Below are positions 48,047 through 56,912 of a stretch of DNA of 64,000 bases, one piece after another. Positions within the stretch are counted from its first letter, which is position 1; every line of letters starts with the position of its first letter. The notes below the pieces were generated by a model that saw only the letters and a list, made by a program, of their open reading frames with translations, was not told the origin of the DNA and did no database searches. Position numbers and translations under genes: made by a program. The DNA comes from Rhodoferax sediminis (GTDB taxonomy: Bacteria > Pseudomonadota > Gammaproteobacteria > Burkholderiales > Burkholderiaceae_C): positions 1,067,001 through 1,131,000 of the forward strand of contig NZ_CP035503.1 in the NCBI RefSeq assembly GCF_006970865.1. Reading direction: 5' to 3'.

Positions 48047-48937
48047 TCAGAAGGGCGACATGCCAACCGCCGAGGCGGCATTCTCGATCGGTACCGCAAA
48101 GCCGATGCCGATAAAGGTGCGGGCCGGTGTCGGGTTGAGGATGGCGGTGACGATGCCGACGACTGCACCATCCATTGTGACCAGTGGGCCACCCGAGTTG
48201 CCGGGGTTGGCGGCAGCGTCGAACTGGATCAGGTTGGACAGTTCCTGCCCGCCGTTGGGCGCGCGGAAAACGCGGTTCAGACCCGACACCACGCCCGCCG
48301 ACGCCGATGGGCCGATGCCGAACGGAAAGCCGACCGCCATCACCTGATCGCCGGGCGCCAGGTCGGCGGTGGAACGCAGGGTCGCGGGCATGAGGTCGTC
48401 CGGGATGGTGCTGGCCTGCAGCACGGCCAGGTCGTTTTCAGGCTGCATGCCGATGACGGAGGCGCGCGACATCAGTCCGTCGAAAAAAACCACCCGGATG
48501 ACCTCGGCGTCCTGTATCACATGCAGGCTGGTCAGGATCACGCCCTTGTCCACGATGACCACACCGGTGCCGACGCCGCGCTCGACCTCGCCGTTGCTGC
48601 GGCGGCTCTTGCCATAGGCCATGACCCGCACGACAGAGGGGAAAATCGCGTTGTAGGCCGCGGTGGCGGGGGAGGGCAGGACCGTGGTTTCCAGTGTTTT
48701 GAGCACTGCCGCGTCAATGTCTTTTTGCGTGACCGTGCGCGTTGCCGGGCGCAGCGCCAAGCCCAGGCTGAGCGCGAGCATGACGGCCAGCACGGCAATG
48801 ACCGACCACAGCACACGTGGGCTGGAAAGTCTGCGCCGGCGGGACGGTGCCGGGGCGGTGGCTGGCGCCGCATCGTCGGCGGGCAAGGCGCCATCCGGCC
48901 CGCGGCGGGAGCGGCTGTAGAGGGCGGGCTTGCGCAT
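48047..48937 (-). CDS. S1C family serine protease (HtrA/Deg-like, no PDZ)
   Basis: 296 residues from the ATG at 48937. One N-terminal membrane anchor (LWSVIAVLAVMLALSLGLAL), then a trypsin-like protease domain: His in LTSLHVIQDA, Asp in ENDLAVLQ, Ser in NPGNSGGPLV. It ends shortly after the protease domain, without the PDZ domains of DegP/DegS, so client recognition must come from elsewhere. Periplasmic, inner-membrane tethered. First gene of the MoxR operon and divergent from the TatD gene. Confidence 0.9.
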   Translation of the reverse strand: MRKPALYSRSRRGPDGALPADDAAPATAPAPSRRRRLSSPRVLWSVIAVLAVMLALSLGLALRPATRTVTQKDIDAAVLKTLETTVLPSPATAAYNAIFPSVVRVMAYGKSRRSNGEVERGVGTGVVIVDKGVILTSLHVIQDAEVIRVVFFDGLMSRASVIGMQPENDLAVLQASTIPDDLMPATLRSTADLAPGDQVMAVGFPFGIGPSASAGVVSGLNRVFRAPNGGQELSNLIQFDAAANPGNSGGPLVTMDGAVVGIVTAILNPTPARTFIGIGFAVPIENAASAVGMSPF

Positions 48938-49043
48938 CAGGTCACCTGTGAGGGATGTTTTCAATACGCACTGGAAACGACACAATGACGGTATCACGGT
49001 TTGCCCGTCCCTGCATCCAGTTTGCTCGCCTGTTTCAGGCATT

Positions 49044-49898
49044 ATGGCGACCATGACGGTCTGGATCGATACCCACTGCCACCTGGATGCACCCGAGTTC
49101 TGCAACGATGTCCTCGCCATGCGCGCGCGGGCGGCTGCCAGGGGCGTCGCGCATTGCGTGCTGCCGGCCGTGCAGGTGGCCAACTTCGCGGCGGTGCGCG
49201 AGCTGGCGCACCAGTTTGGGGACAGCTATGCGCTGGGCATCCACCCCCTGTGCGTGGCGCAGGCCGCAGATGCGGATCTGGCGGCGCTCGATGCCGAACT
49301 GGCGCTGCGCCGGGCCGACCCGCGGCTGGTCGCGGTGGGCGAGATTGGGCTCGACTACTTCGTTCCCGAGCTCTTGCAGAGCCCACTGCGCGAACGCCAG
49401 GAGTTTTTCTACCGCGAACAGCTCAAGCTGGCGCGCCGGCACGGCTTGCCGGTGATCCTGCATGTGCGGCGCTCGGCCGACCGGCTGCTCAAGCACTTGC
49501 GCGATCTGGCGGGGCCGGATGAGCTTTGGCGCGGTATCGCCCATGCCTTCAATGGCAGCGAGGTGCAGGCCACCCAGTTCGTCGCATTGGGCTTGAAGCT
49601 CGGTTTTGGCGGTGCAGTGACGTTCGAGCGCGCGCTGCAACTGCGCCGTCTGGCCGCCACCTTGCCGTTGGACACCATCGTGCTGGAGACAGACGCACCT
49701 GACATTGCGCCGCACTGGCTTTACAAAACCGCGCAGCAACGCGCGGCCGGCGCGTCGCAGGGCCGCAACGAGCCGGCCGAGCTGCCGCGCATTGCACAAG
49801 TGGTGGCCGATTTGCGCGGTATGGCTCTGGACGATTTGGCCCAGGCGACGGTGCGCAACGCCCTGGCGGCGCTGCCGCGGCTGGGGGCGCTGCTGTGA
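49044..49898 (+). CDS. TatD family metal-dependent hydrolase (DNase)
   Basis: 284 residues from the ATG at 49044 (ATG 49053 is an alternative). Metal ligands of the TIM-barrel are visible: DTHCHLD (HxH), Glu in VGEIGLDYF, His in ILHVRRSAD, His in IAHAFNGS and Asp in LETDAPDI. TatD-type enzymes act as 3'-5' exonucleases or DNA-repair phosphoesterases. The C-terminal RNEPAELPRIAQVVADLRG is typical. Followed by a GC-rich repeat and the glycosylase gene. Confidence 0.93.
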   Translation: MATMTVWIDTHCHLDAPEFCNDVLAMRARAAARGVAHCVLPAVQVANFAAVRELAHQFGDSYALGIHPLCVAQAADADLAALDAELALRRADPRLVAVGEIGLDYFVPELLQSPLRERQEFFYREQLKLARRHGLPVILHVRRSADRLLKHLRDLAGPDELWRGIAHAFNGSEVQATQFVALGLKLGFGGAVTFERALQLRRLAATLPLDTIVLETDAPDIAPHWLYKTAQQRAAGASQGRNEPAELPRIAQVVADLRGMALDDLAQATVRNALAALPRLGALL

Positions 49899-49975
49899 GC
49901 GCCGTCCGGCCGCCCGAAGGCGCGAAGGCCCCCTCGGGGGCAGGAAGCCACACGCAGTGTGCGAGCGTGGGGGCG
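49899..49975 (+). repeat. Intergenic GC-rich repeat of the type seen in Comamonadaceae
   Basis: Contains the hairpin GGCCCCCTCGGGGG, then CACACGCAGTGTGCGAGCGTGGGGG. I recall many variants of this sequence between genes in Comamonadaceae; only one copy is in this window, so the repeat status rests on memory. Confidence 0.4.
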
Positions 49976-49977
49976 CT

Positions 49978-50484
49978 ATGACTGTGATGTTGCGGGGGTT
50001 GCCGCCGCTGCTGTCGCCCCAGACCCGCTTGCTGGTGCTGGGCAGTTTCCCCGGTGCGGCCTCGCTCGCCGCGCAGCAGTACTATGCCCATCGGCAAAAC
50101 CAGTTCTGGAAGATTCTTCAAGCCATTTGGCCTTCCAGCCCATACGGGACGGGCACTGACAGCTATGAAGATAGAAGCACATGGCTGCTCGCCCACGGCC
50201 TGGGCGTATGGGACGTGTACGGCGCCTGCGAGCGCGAAGGCAGCCTGGACGCCAGCATCCGCAACCCGCAGGTCAACGATTTCTCAAACCTGCGCCGGCG
50301 CTGCCCGCAGTTGCAGGCGATCGTCCACAACGGCGGCGAAAGCTATAAGCACGCGCGTTACACCGCCGAACTGGGTTTACCGGTCTATAAATTGCCGTCC
50401 ACCAGCCCCGCCAACGCGTCCTGGAGCTTCGAGCGCAAACTCGCCGCCTGGCGCGAGGTATTTGAACAACATGGGCTGATTTGA
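49978..50484 (+). CDS. DNA-deoxyinosine glycosylase
   Basis: 168 residues from the ATG at 49978. A uracil-DNA-glycosylase-superfamily protein: LLVLGSFPGAASLAAQQYYAHRQNQFWKIL at the start (motif 1 GSFPG and the NQFW block), GLGVWDVYGACEREGSLDASIRNP, and KLPSTSPANASWSFERKLAAW near the end (PSTSPAN motif). This set matches the family that removes hypoxanthine (deoxyinosine) from DNA. Cytosolic repair. Ends 4 bp before the spermidine-synthase-like start. Residues about 52-68 are coded by a 48-bp repeat copy. Confidence 0.9.
   Translation: MTVMLRGLPPLLSPQTRLLVLGSFPGAASLAAQQYYAHRQNQFWKILQAIWPSSPYGTGTDSYEDRSTWLLAHGLGVWDVYGACEREGSLDASIRNPQVNDFSNLRRRCPQLQAIVHNGGESYKHARYTAELGLPVYKLPSTSPANASWSFERKLAAWREVFEQHGLI
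50131..50178 (-). repeat. 48-bp interspersed repeat inside the glycosylase gene
   Basis: Minus strand: GCTTC, 7 nt, ATAGC, 20 nt, GGGCTGGAAGG; exact 5-7-5-20-11 geometry, in frame in the coding strand (SPYGTGTDSYEDRS region). Confidence 0.55.
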
Positions 50485-50488
50485 GTTA

Positions 50489-51253
50489 ATGGCACGCATA
50501 AAAAAAACAGACGGGGAACTCCCGGAAGTGAATTTCTCCGACTACGGCGACGTGCGCTACCTGCACCTGGGCACCGAGTGGGTACAGGGCTCGATGCTGC
50601 TGGATGCGCCCTTTGACATCGAGCTGGAGTATGTGCAGCGCATGATGGCCTGGCTGCTGTTTGTCGAGCCGTCCAGCGTGGCCAAACGCCACGCCATGCA
50701 ACTTGGTCTGGGCGCCGCCTCGCTGACCAAGTTCTGCCGCAAGAAGCTGCGCATGAAGACCACCGCGATCGAGCTCAATCCGCAGGTGATCGCGGCCTGC
50801 CGCCTGTGGTTCAAGCTGCCGCCCGATGATGCGCGGCTGCAGGTGGTGCTGGGCGACGCGGCCGAGGTGGCGCGACACCCGCACTGGCACGGTACGGTGG
50901 ACGCGCTGCAGGTGGACCTGTACGACCACGAGGCCGCCGCGCCGGTGCTCGACAGCGAGGATTTCTATGCCGACTGCCGCCGGCTGCTGACCGAAGACGG
51001 CTGCATGACGGTGAACCTGTTTGGCCGCTCATCCAGCTACGAGCGCAGCCTGGAGAAGATCGCGGCGGCATTCGGTCCCGACGCAGTCTGGGCCTTCAAG
51101 CCGACGCGTGAAGGCAACACCGTGGTGCTGGCGCTGCGTACACCCAGGGCCGTGAAGCGGGTGGAGCTTGCCGCGCGTGCAGAAACCATCCAGACTCTGT
51201 GGCATCTGCCCGCGCCCAAGTGGCTGCGGGTGTTCAAACCCCTGCAACCCTGA
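50489..51253 (+). CDS. Spermidine-synthase-like methyltransferase-fold protein
   Basis: 254 residues from the ATG at 50489. Rossmann-fold motifs as in spermidine synthases: MQLGLGAASLTKFCRK (glycine-rich loop), TTAIELNPQVIAACRLWF and LQVVLGDAAEV, then VDALQVDLYDHEAAAPVL and LLTEDGCMTVNLFG. There is no separate N-terminal beta domain of full length, and the aminopropyl-transferase active-site residues are not clear, so this is one of the shorter spermidine-synthase-like proteins of unknown substrate. Close coupling with the glycosylase gene. Confidence 0.8.
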   Translation: MARIKKTDGELPEVNFSDYGDVRYLHLGTEWVQGSMLLDAPFDIELEYVQRMMAWLLFVEPSSVAKRHAMQLGLGAASLTKFCRKKLRMKTTAIELNPQVIAACRLWFKLPPDDARLQVVLGDAAEVARHPHWHGTVDALQVDLYDHEAAAPVLDSEDFYADCRRLLTEDGCMTVNLFGRSSSYERSLEKIAAAFGPDAVWAFKPTREGNTVVLALRTPRAVKRVELAARAETIQTLWHLPAPKWLRVFKPLQP

Positions 51254-51273
51254 CTACTTTCCCCACGACCTCC

Positions 51274-53073
51274 ATGAGCGCCACTTTGCAACCCGCCAAG
51301 CATTCCCCTTCGCCCCAATCCGTACCGATGGGGCCGGTGGACTGGCGCCGCCTGGTCGAGTGGCTGAACGCGGACGGGGTGATTTCCAGTGAGGAAGCGC
51401 GCCGCACCATCGCGCGCTGCTCGCAGGCCGAGAGTGCGCAGCATCCACTGGTGCGCCTGGCCAGCGTGGCGATGCAGCGCTCAAGCGACGGCAAGCCGCT
51501 GGACATCGAAGCGCTGACGCAGTGGCTGGCCGGCCGCGCCGGGCTCGACTACCTGCGCATCGACCCCTTGAAGGTGGATGTGGGCAAGGTGGCCGACATC
51601 ATGAGCGCCGCCTACGCCGAGCGGCACCGCGTGCTGCCGGTGCAGGTCACGCCCACCGAGGTGGTGGTGGCCACGGCCGAACCCTTCATCATCGACTGGG
51701 TGGCCGAGGTCGAACGCCAGTCGCGCCGCAGCGTGCGCCGCGTCGTCGCGAGTCCGCAGGAGATTCACCGTTTCACGGCCGAGTTCTTCGCGCTGGCCAG
51801 ATCCGTGCGCGCGGCGCAAAAGGCCGGCTCCGGCAACGCGGCCGCGAGTTTCGAGCAGCTGGTCGAGCTGGGCAAGACCAGCAAGCAGCTCGATGCCAAC
51901 GACCAGGGCGTGGTGCAGGTGGTGGACTGGCTGTGGCAGTACGCCTTCGACCAGCGCGCCAGCGACATTCATCTGGAGCCGCGCCGCGAGCAGGGCGTGA
52001 TCCGCTTTCGCATCGACGGCGTGCTGCACCCGGTGTACCAAATGCCGATGGGGGTGCTGAACGCCATGACGGCACGCATCAAGCTGCTCGGGCGCATGGA
52101 CGTGATGGAAAAGCGCCGCCCGCTGGATGGCCGCATCAAGACGCGCAACCCGCGCGGCGAAGAGATCGAGATGCGCCTGTCCACGCTGCCCACCGCCTTC
52201 GGCGAGAAGATGGTGATGCGGATTTTCGACCCCGACACCACCGTCAAGGATCTCGATGCGCTGGGCTTCTCGTCGCACGATGCCGAGCGCTGGGAAGGCC
52301 TGGTCAAGCGCCCCAACGGCGTAATTCTGGTGACCGGTCCCACGGGATCCGGCAAGACCACCACGCTGTACTCCACGCTCAAGCGGATCGCGACCGAGGA
52401 GGTCAACGTCAGCACGATCGAGGATCCGATCGAGATGATCGAGCCCGCGTTCAACCAGACGCAGGTGCAGACGCAGCTCGATTTCGGTTTTACCGAGGGC
52501 CTGCGCGCGCTCATGCGGCAGGACCCGGACATCATCATGGTGGGTGAAATCCGCGACCTGGCCACGGCCGAAATGGCGATCCAGGCGGCACTGACCGGAC
52601 ACCTGGTGTTCTCCACGCTGCACACCAACGATGCGCCCTCGGCCATCACCCGACTCATGGAGCTGGGCGTGCCGCCCTACCTGATCAACGCCACGGTGCT
52701 CGGCGTGCTGGCGCAGCGGCTCGTGCGCACCCTGTGCAAGCAGTGCCGGCAAAAGGACGACGGCACCTCGCGCGAGGCGCTGGCCGCCATCGTCAAGCCC
52801 TGGAAGATCAACGGCGGCTACCGCCCCTACAAACCCGTGGGCTGCATCGACTGCCGCATGACCGGCTTCATGGGTCGCATGGGCTTGTACGAGTTGCTCA
52901 CGGTGAGCGACGCCTTCAAGGGCCAGGTCACGCTGGCGCCGGACCTCGGTGCGCTCAAGCGCCAGGCCATGACGGATGGCATGCGGCCCCTGCGGCTGGC
53001 CGGCGCGCTGCGCGTGGCCGAAGGCCTGACCACGGTGCAAGAAGTCCTGAGCGCCACGCCGCCGCTCGACTGA
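51274..53073 (+). CDS. GspE/PilB family secretion ATPase
   Basis: 599 residues from the ATG at 51274. An N-terminal GspE-N-like domain, then the hexameric ATPase core: RASDIHLEPRREQGVIRFRIDGVL, Walker A GPTGSGKTTTLYSTL (about residues 351-365), Asp box IEDPIE, Walker B LMRQDPDIIMVGEIRD, His box GHLVFSTLHTNDAPS, and a zinc site (TLCKQC ... GCIDCRMTGFMGRMGLYELL). It powers type II secretion or type IV pilus assembly. No gsp or pil partner genes are in the window, so the system cannot be named. Confidence 0.93.
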   Translation: MSATLQPAKHSPSPQSVPMGPVDWRRLVEWLNADGVISSEEARRTIARCSQAESAQHPLVRLASVAMQRSSDGKPLDIEALTQWLAGRAGLDYLRIDPLKVDVGKVADIMSAAYAERHRVLPVQVTPTEVVVATAEPFIIDWVAEVERQSRRSVRRVVASPQEIHRFTAEFFALARSVRAAQKAGSGNAAASFEQLVELGKTSKQLDANDQGVVQVVDWLWQYAFDQRASDIHLEPRREQGVIRFRIDGVLHPVYQMPMGVLNAMTARIKLLGRMDVMEKRRPLDGRIKTRNPRGEEIEMRLSTLPTAFGEKMVMRIFDPDTTVKDLDALGFSSHDAERWEGLVKRPNGVILVTGPTGSGKTTTLYSTLKRIATEEVNVSTIEDPIEMIEPAFNQTQVQTQLDFGFTEGLRALMRQDPDIIMVGEIRDLATAEMAIQAALTGHLVFSTLHTNDAPSAITRLMELGVPPYLINATVLGVLAQRLVRTLCKQCRQKDDGTSREALAAIVKPWKINGGYRPYKPVGCIDCRMTGFMGRMGLYELLTVSDAFKGQVTLAPDLGALKRQAMTDGMRPLRLAGALRVAEGLTTVQEVLSATPPLD

Positions 53074-53185
53074 ACGCCGCCCGGCGCCCTCGCGCCGGGT
53101 TCCCGGCGTAGGTGGAATCCACATCAGGCGGCCCGGCAAAGCCGCCCACAATCCGCTGGTCGAATTTTTTTCGAGGAGACAACAC

Positions 53186-53674
53186 GTGAAAATCAAGAGT
53201 CAAAAGGACTTCTACTCCGGCGTCATGTTCGCACTCGTGGGCATTGCATTTGCCTGGGGCGCAACCGCCTACAACGTGGGCGGTGCCGCGCGCATGGGTC
53301 CCGGCTACTTCCCGCTGGTGCTGGGCGTGATCCTGGCAGCGATGGGCGCGCTGGTGATGTTCAAGGCGCTGGTGGTGGAAACCGAGGATGGCGACAAGGT
53401 CGGCAAGTGGGCCTGGCGGCCGCTGTGCTACATCATCGGCGCCAACCTGATTTTCGGGGTGCTGCTGGGCGGGCTGCCGAGCATCGGTCTGCCCTCGATG
53501 GGGCTGATCGCCGCGATCTACGCGTTGACCTTCATCTCGAGCAAAGCCGGCGATACGTTCAAGTGGAAGCCCACCCTGGTGCTGGCAAGCATTCTTGCCG
53601 TGGGCAGTTATTTCACCTTCATCGTGGCGCTCAAGCTGCAGATCCAGGTGTGGCCTACTTTCATTGCGGGTTGA
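53186..53674 (+). CDS. tctB: Tripartite tricarboxylate transporter small subunit TctB
   Basis: 162 residues from the ATG at 53186. Four membrane segments (FYSGVMFALVGIAFAWGA, GYFPLVLGVILAAMGALVM, LCYIIGANLIFGVLLGG, PTLVLASILAVGSYFTFIVAL) with the TctB hallmark AARMGPGYFPLVLG. It is the small membrane component of a TTT-type secondary transporter that takes up di- or tricarboxylates with a periplasmic Bug protein. The tctA gene starts 12 bp later. No Bug gene is directly adjacent. Confidence 0.92.
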   Translation: MKIKSQKDFYSGVMFALVGIAFAWGATAYNVGGAARMGPGYFPLVLGVILAAMGALVMFKALVVETEDGDKVGKWAWRPLCYIIGANLIFGVLLGGLPSIGLPSMGLIAAIYALTFISSKAGDTFKWKPTLVLASILAVGSYFTFIVALKLQIQVWPTFIAG

Positions 53675-53685
53675 GGGAACACACC

Positions 53686-55197
53686 ATGGATCTGATTGCT
53701 AATTTATCGCTTGGCTTCGGCGTTGCGTTCACGCCCGGCAACCTGCTTTACGCGTTCATCGGCTGCCTGCTTGGCACCCTGATCGGCGTGCTGCCCGGCA
53801 TCGGCCCGGTCGCCACCATCGCCATGCTGCTGCCGGCCACCTATGCGCTGCCTCCGGTGTCGGCGCTGATCATGCTGGCCGGCATCTACTACGGCGCCCA
53901 GTACGGCGGCTCCACCACCGCCATTCTGGTGAATCTACCCGGCGAATCGTCGTCGGTGGTGACCGTGATCGACGGCTACCAGATGGCACGCAAGGGCCGC
54001 GCCGGCCCGGCGCTGGCAGCCGCCGGCCTGGGCTCGTTCTTTGCAGGTTGTGTCGGCACCCTGATGCTGGCTGCGTTTGCGCCGCCGCTGACCGAGCTGG
54101 CCTTCAAGTTCGGCCCGGCCGAATATTTCTCGCTGATGGTGCTGGGCCTGATCGGTGCCGTGGTGCTGGCCTCGGGCTCGCTGCTCAAGGCGGTGGCCAT
54201 GATCATCCTGGGTCTGCTGCTGGGCCTGGTCGGCACCGACGTGAACTCCGGCGTGGCGCGCTACAGCTTCGACATCCCCGAGTTGACCGACGGCATCGGC
54301 TTCGTGGCGATTGCGATGGGCGTGTTTGGCTACGGTGAAATCATCACCAACCTGGCGCAGCCCGAGGAGGATCGCGAGGTGTTCACCGCCAAGGTGCAGG
54401 GCCTGTTCCCGACCAGGCAGGACTTCAAGGACATGCTGCCTGCCGTGTTGCGCGGCACCGCGCTGGGTTGTGCGCTGGGCATCCTGCCGGGCGGCGGCGC
54501 CTTGCTGTCTTCCTTTGCCGCCTACGCGCTGGAGAAAAAAACCAGGTTGCGGCCCGGCGAAGTGCCGTTCGGCCAGGGCAACATCCGCGGTGTGGCGGCC
54601 CCCGAGTCGGCCAACAATGCCGGCGCCCAGGCCTCGTTCATTCCGCTCCTGACGCTGGGCATCCCGCCGAACGCCGTGATGGCGCTGATGGTGGGGGCCA
54701 TGACCATCCACAACATCCAGCCGGGCCCGCAGGTGATGACCAGCAACCCCGAATTGTTCTGGGGCCTGATCGCCTCGATGTGGATCGGCAACGCCATGCT
54801 CATCATCCTGAACCTGCCGCTGATCGGTATCTGGATCAAGCTGCTGTCGGTGCCTTACCGCTACCTGTTCCCGGCGATCGTGCTGTTTTGTGCGGTGGGG
54901 GTTTACACCACCAACAACAACACCTTCGACGTCTGGGTCGTGGGCGCCTTCGGCATCGTCGGCTATCTGTTCAACAAACTCGGATGCGAACCCGCCCCCA
55001 TGCTGCTGGGCCTGATCCTGGGGCCGATGATGGAAGAAAACCTGCGCCGCACCCTGCTGCTGTCGCGCGGCGACTGGAGCGTCTTCCTCACGCGTGGCCT
55101 GTCGGCGGGCCTGCTGGCAGCGGCGCTGGCGCTGGTGGTGATTGTGATGCTGCCCTCCGTGAAGGCGAAGCGCGAAGAGGCGTTCGTGGAAGAGTAA
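53686..55197 (+). CDS. tctA: Tripartite tricarboxylate transporter large subunit TctA
   Basis: 503 residues from the ATG at 53686. About twelve membrane segments with family signatures: GCLLGTLIGVLPGIGPVATIAMLLP, YYGAQYGGSTTAILVNLPGESSSVVTVIDGYQMARKGRAG (broken by a loop), PESANNAGAQASFIPLLTLGIPPNAVMALMVGAM and GPMMEENLRRTLLLSRGDWSVF. It forms the substrate channel with TctB. A strong terminator follows at 55220. Substrate depends on the unknown Bug protein; one such protein is encoded at 63176. Confidence 0.94.
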   Translation: MDLIANLSLGFGVAFTPGNLLYAFIGCLLGTLIGVLPGIGPVATIAMLLPATYALPPVSALIMLAGIYYGAQYGGSTTAILVNLPGESSSVVTVIDGYQMARKGRAGPALAAAGLGSFFAGCVGTLMLAAFAPPLTELAFKFGPAEYFSLMVLGLIGAVVLASGSLLKAVAMIILGLLLGLVGTDVNSGVARYSFDIPELTDGIGFVAIAMGVFGYGEIITNLAQPEEDREVFTAKVQGLFPTRQDFKDMLPAVLRGTALGCALGILPGGGALLSSFAAYALEKKTRLRPGEVPFGQGNIRGVAAPESANNAGAQASFIPLLTLGIPPNAVMALMVGAMTIHNIQPGPQVMTSNPELFWGLIASMWIGNAMLIILNLPLIGIWIKLLSVPYRYLFPAIVLFCAVGVYTTNNNTFDVWVVGAFGIVGYLFNKLGCEPAPMLLGLILGPMMEENLRRTLLLSRGDWSVFLTRGLSAGLLAAALALVVIVMLPSVKAKREEAFVEE

Positions 55198-55219
55198 CGC
55201 GCTGATAGTGGCAGACAAG

Positions 55220-55242
55220 CGGCACCTTCGGGTGCCGTTTTC
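55220..55242 (+). terminator. Rho-independent terminator after tctA
   Basis: CGGCACC - TTCG - GGTGCCG, a perfect 7-bp stem with a stable TTCG loop, followed by TTTTCGTT. Confidence 0.85.
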
Positions 55243-55289
55243 GTTGTGCCGGACAATAGCGGGCGCCGCACCGAAACGAGAGCGAGAGC

Positions 55290-56903
55290 ATGAACCTCAA
55301 TCACAGGAACCCCTACCCGTCGACCCGCATCCCGGTGTTCGCCCGCAACCTGGTCTCCACCTCGCACCCGCTGGCCGCGCAGGCCGGGCTGCGCATGCTG
55401 CTAGAGGGCGGCAACGCGGTCGATGCGGCAGTTGCGGCGGCCGCCGCCATGACGATCTGCGAGCCGGTGAGCAACGGGCTGGGCAGCGACGCGTTCTGCA
55501 TCTTGTGGGACGGCCAGGCGCTGCACGGGCTCAACGCTTCGGGACGCGCGCCGCAGGCCTGGACGCGCGAGTACTTCCGCGCCAGATACGGTGCCGACGC
55601 GGCGAGGCCGCCCAAGCGCGGCTTCGATGCCGTCACGGTGCCCGGTGCGGTCGGCAGCTGGGTGGCCCTGAGCGAGCGCTTTGGCAAACTGGCGTTTGCC
55701 GACCTGCTACAGCCCGCGATCGAGATCGCCGAGCGCGGCTATCTGGTGCCGCCGGTGGTACAGCGAAAGTGGGTCGCCGCGGTGGCCGAGCTGCAGTCGC
55801 TGCCCGGTTTTGCGCAGGCCTTTTTGCCGCGCGGGCGGGCGCCGCAGGTGGGGGAGTTGTTCCAGTTTCCGGCAGCGGCGCGCTGCCTGCGCGCCATCGC
55901 GCAGACTCGCGGCGCCGCGTTTTACCAGGGTGAGGTGGCCGAAGCAATCGCGCGCTTCTCGCAGCAGCACGGTGGCAGCCTGACCTTGCGCGATCTGGCC
56001 GCGCACCGCCCCGAGTGGGTGCAGACCATCGCCCGGAATTACCGCGGCCACACCGTGCACGAGATCCCGCCCAACGGGCAGGGCATTGCCGCGCTGATGG
56101 CGCTCGGCATGCTGGAGCAGTTCGATGTGGCGGCCCTGCCGGTGGACGGCGTCGACTCGCAGCATGTGCAGATCGAGGCCATGAAGCTGGCCTTTGCCGA
56201 TGTCTACCGTTACGTGGCCGAACCATCGTCAATGGAGGTGACGGCCACGCAAATGCTCGATGACGGCTACCTGGCCTCGCGTGCCAAACTCATCGACATG
56301 AAAAAAGCGCAGGACTTCGGCGCCGGCAACCCGGCCCGCGGCGGCACCATCTACCTCACGGCGGCGGACGAGAACGGCATGATGGTCAGCTTCATCCAGA
56401 GCAACTACATGGGCTTCGGCTCGGGCTGCGTCGAGCCCGAATTTGGCGTGAGCCTGCAAAACCGGGGCCACGACTTCAGCCTGGACGCGGCCAGCCCGAA
56501 CGCGGTGGCGCCGGGCAAGCGGCCGTTCCACACCATCATCCCGGCGTTTCTGACGAAGGACGGCCAGCCGCTCATGAGCTTTGGCGTGATGGGCGCTGGC
56601 ATGCAGCCGCAAGGCCACCTGCAGACGCTGGTGCGTATGCTCGACCATGGCCAGAGCCCGCAGGCCGCCTGCGACGCGCCGCGCTGGCGCTGCTACGCGG
56701 GCCTCGATCTCCACGTCGAGGCCGGCATGGACACGGCCACCGTGCAGGGCCTGCGCCAGCGTGGCCACCGCATCGCAGTCATCGACGACCCGTATCAGGA
56801 CTTCGGCGCCGGCCAGTTCATCTGGCGCATGGGCGACCCCAGGGTCGAAGGCTATGTGGCCGCCAGCGACGCCCGGCGCGATGGCCAGGCGGCCGGCTTC
56901 TGA
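55290..56903 (+). CDS. Gamma-glutamyltransferase family protein
   Basis: 537 residues from the ATG at 55290. Ntn-hydrolase layout: SHPLAAQAGLRMLLEGGNAVDAAVAAAAAM and SNGLGSDAFCI in the large half, and the autocleavage/catalytic Thr in ARGGTIYLTAADENGMMVS (Thr at about residue 354), followed by FGSGCVEPEFGVSLQNRGHDF and MSFGVMGAGMQPQGHLQ. No signal peptide, so it is cytosolic, unlike the periplasmic E. coli Ggt. It transfers or hydrolyses gamma-glutamyl groups, or is an acylase-type member. Followed 9 bp later by an EamA transporter. Confidence 0.92.
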   Translation: MNLNHRNPYPSTRIPVFARNLVSTSHPLAAQAGLRMLLEGGNAVDAAVAAAAAMTICEPVSNGLGSDAFCILWDGQALHGLNASGRAPQAWTREYFRARYGADAARPPKRGFDAVTVPGAVGSWVALSERFGKLAFADLLQPAIEIAERGYLVPPVVQRKWVAAVAELQSLPGFAQAFLPRGRAPQVGELFQFPAAARCLRAIAQTRGAAFYQGEVAEAIARFSQQHGGSLTLRDLAAHRPEWVQTIARNYRGHTVHEIPPNGQGIAALMALGMLEQFDVAALPVDGVDSQHVQIEAMKLAFADVYRYVAEPSSMEVTATQMLDDGYLASRAKLIDMKKAQDFGAGNPARGGTIYLTAADENGMMVSFIQSNYMGFGSGCVEPEFGVSLQNRGHDFSLDAASPNAVAPGKRPFHTIIPAFLTKDGQPLMSFGVMGAGMQPQGHLQTLVRMLDHGQSPQAACDAPRWRCYAGLDLHVEAGMDTATVQGLRQRGHRIAVIDDPYQDFGAGQFIWRMGDPRVEGYVAASDARRDGQAAGF

Positions 56904-56912
56904 GGCTGTATC

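Noticed and set aside
53935..55218. 427-codon minus-strand frame opposite tctA
   Set aside because: Shadow of a membrane protein gene; Gln/His/Arg-rich text without any domain.
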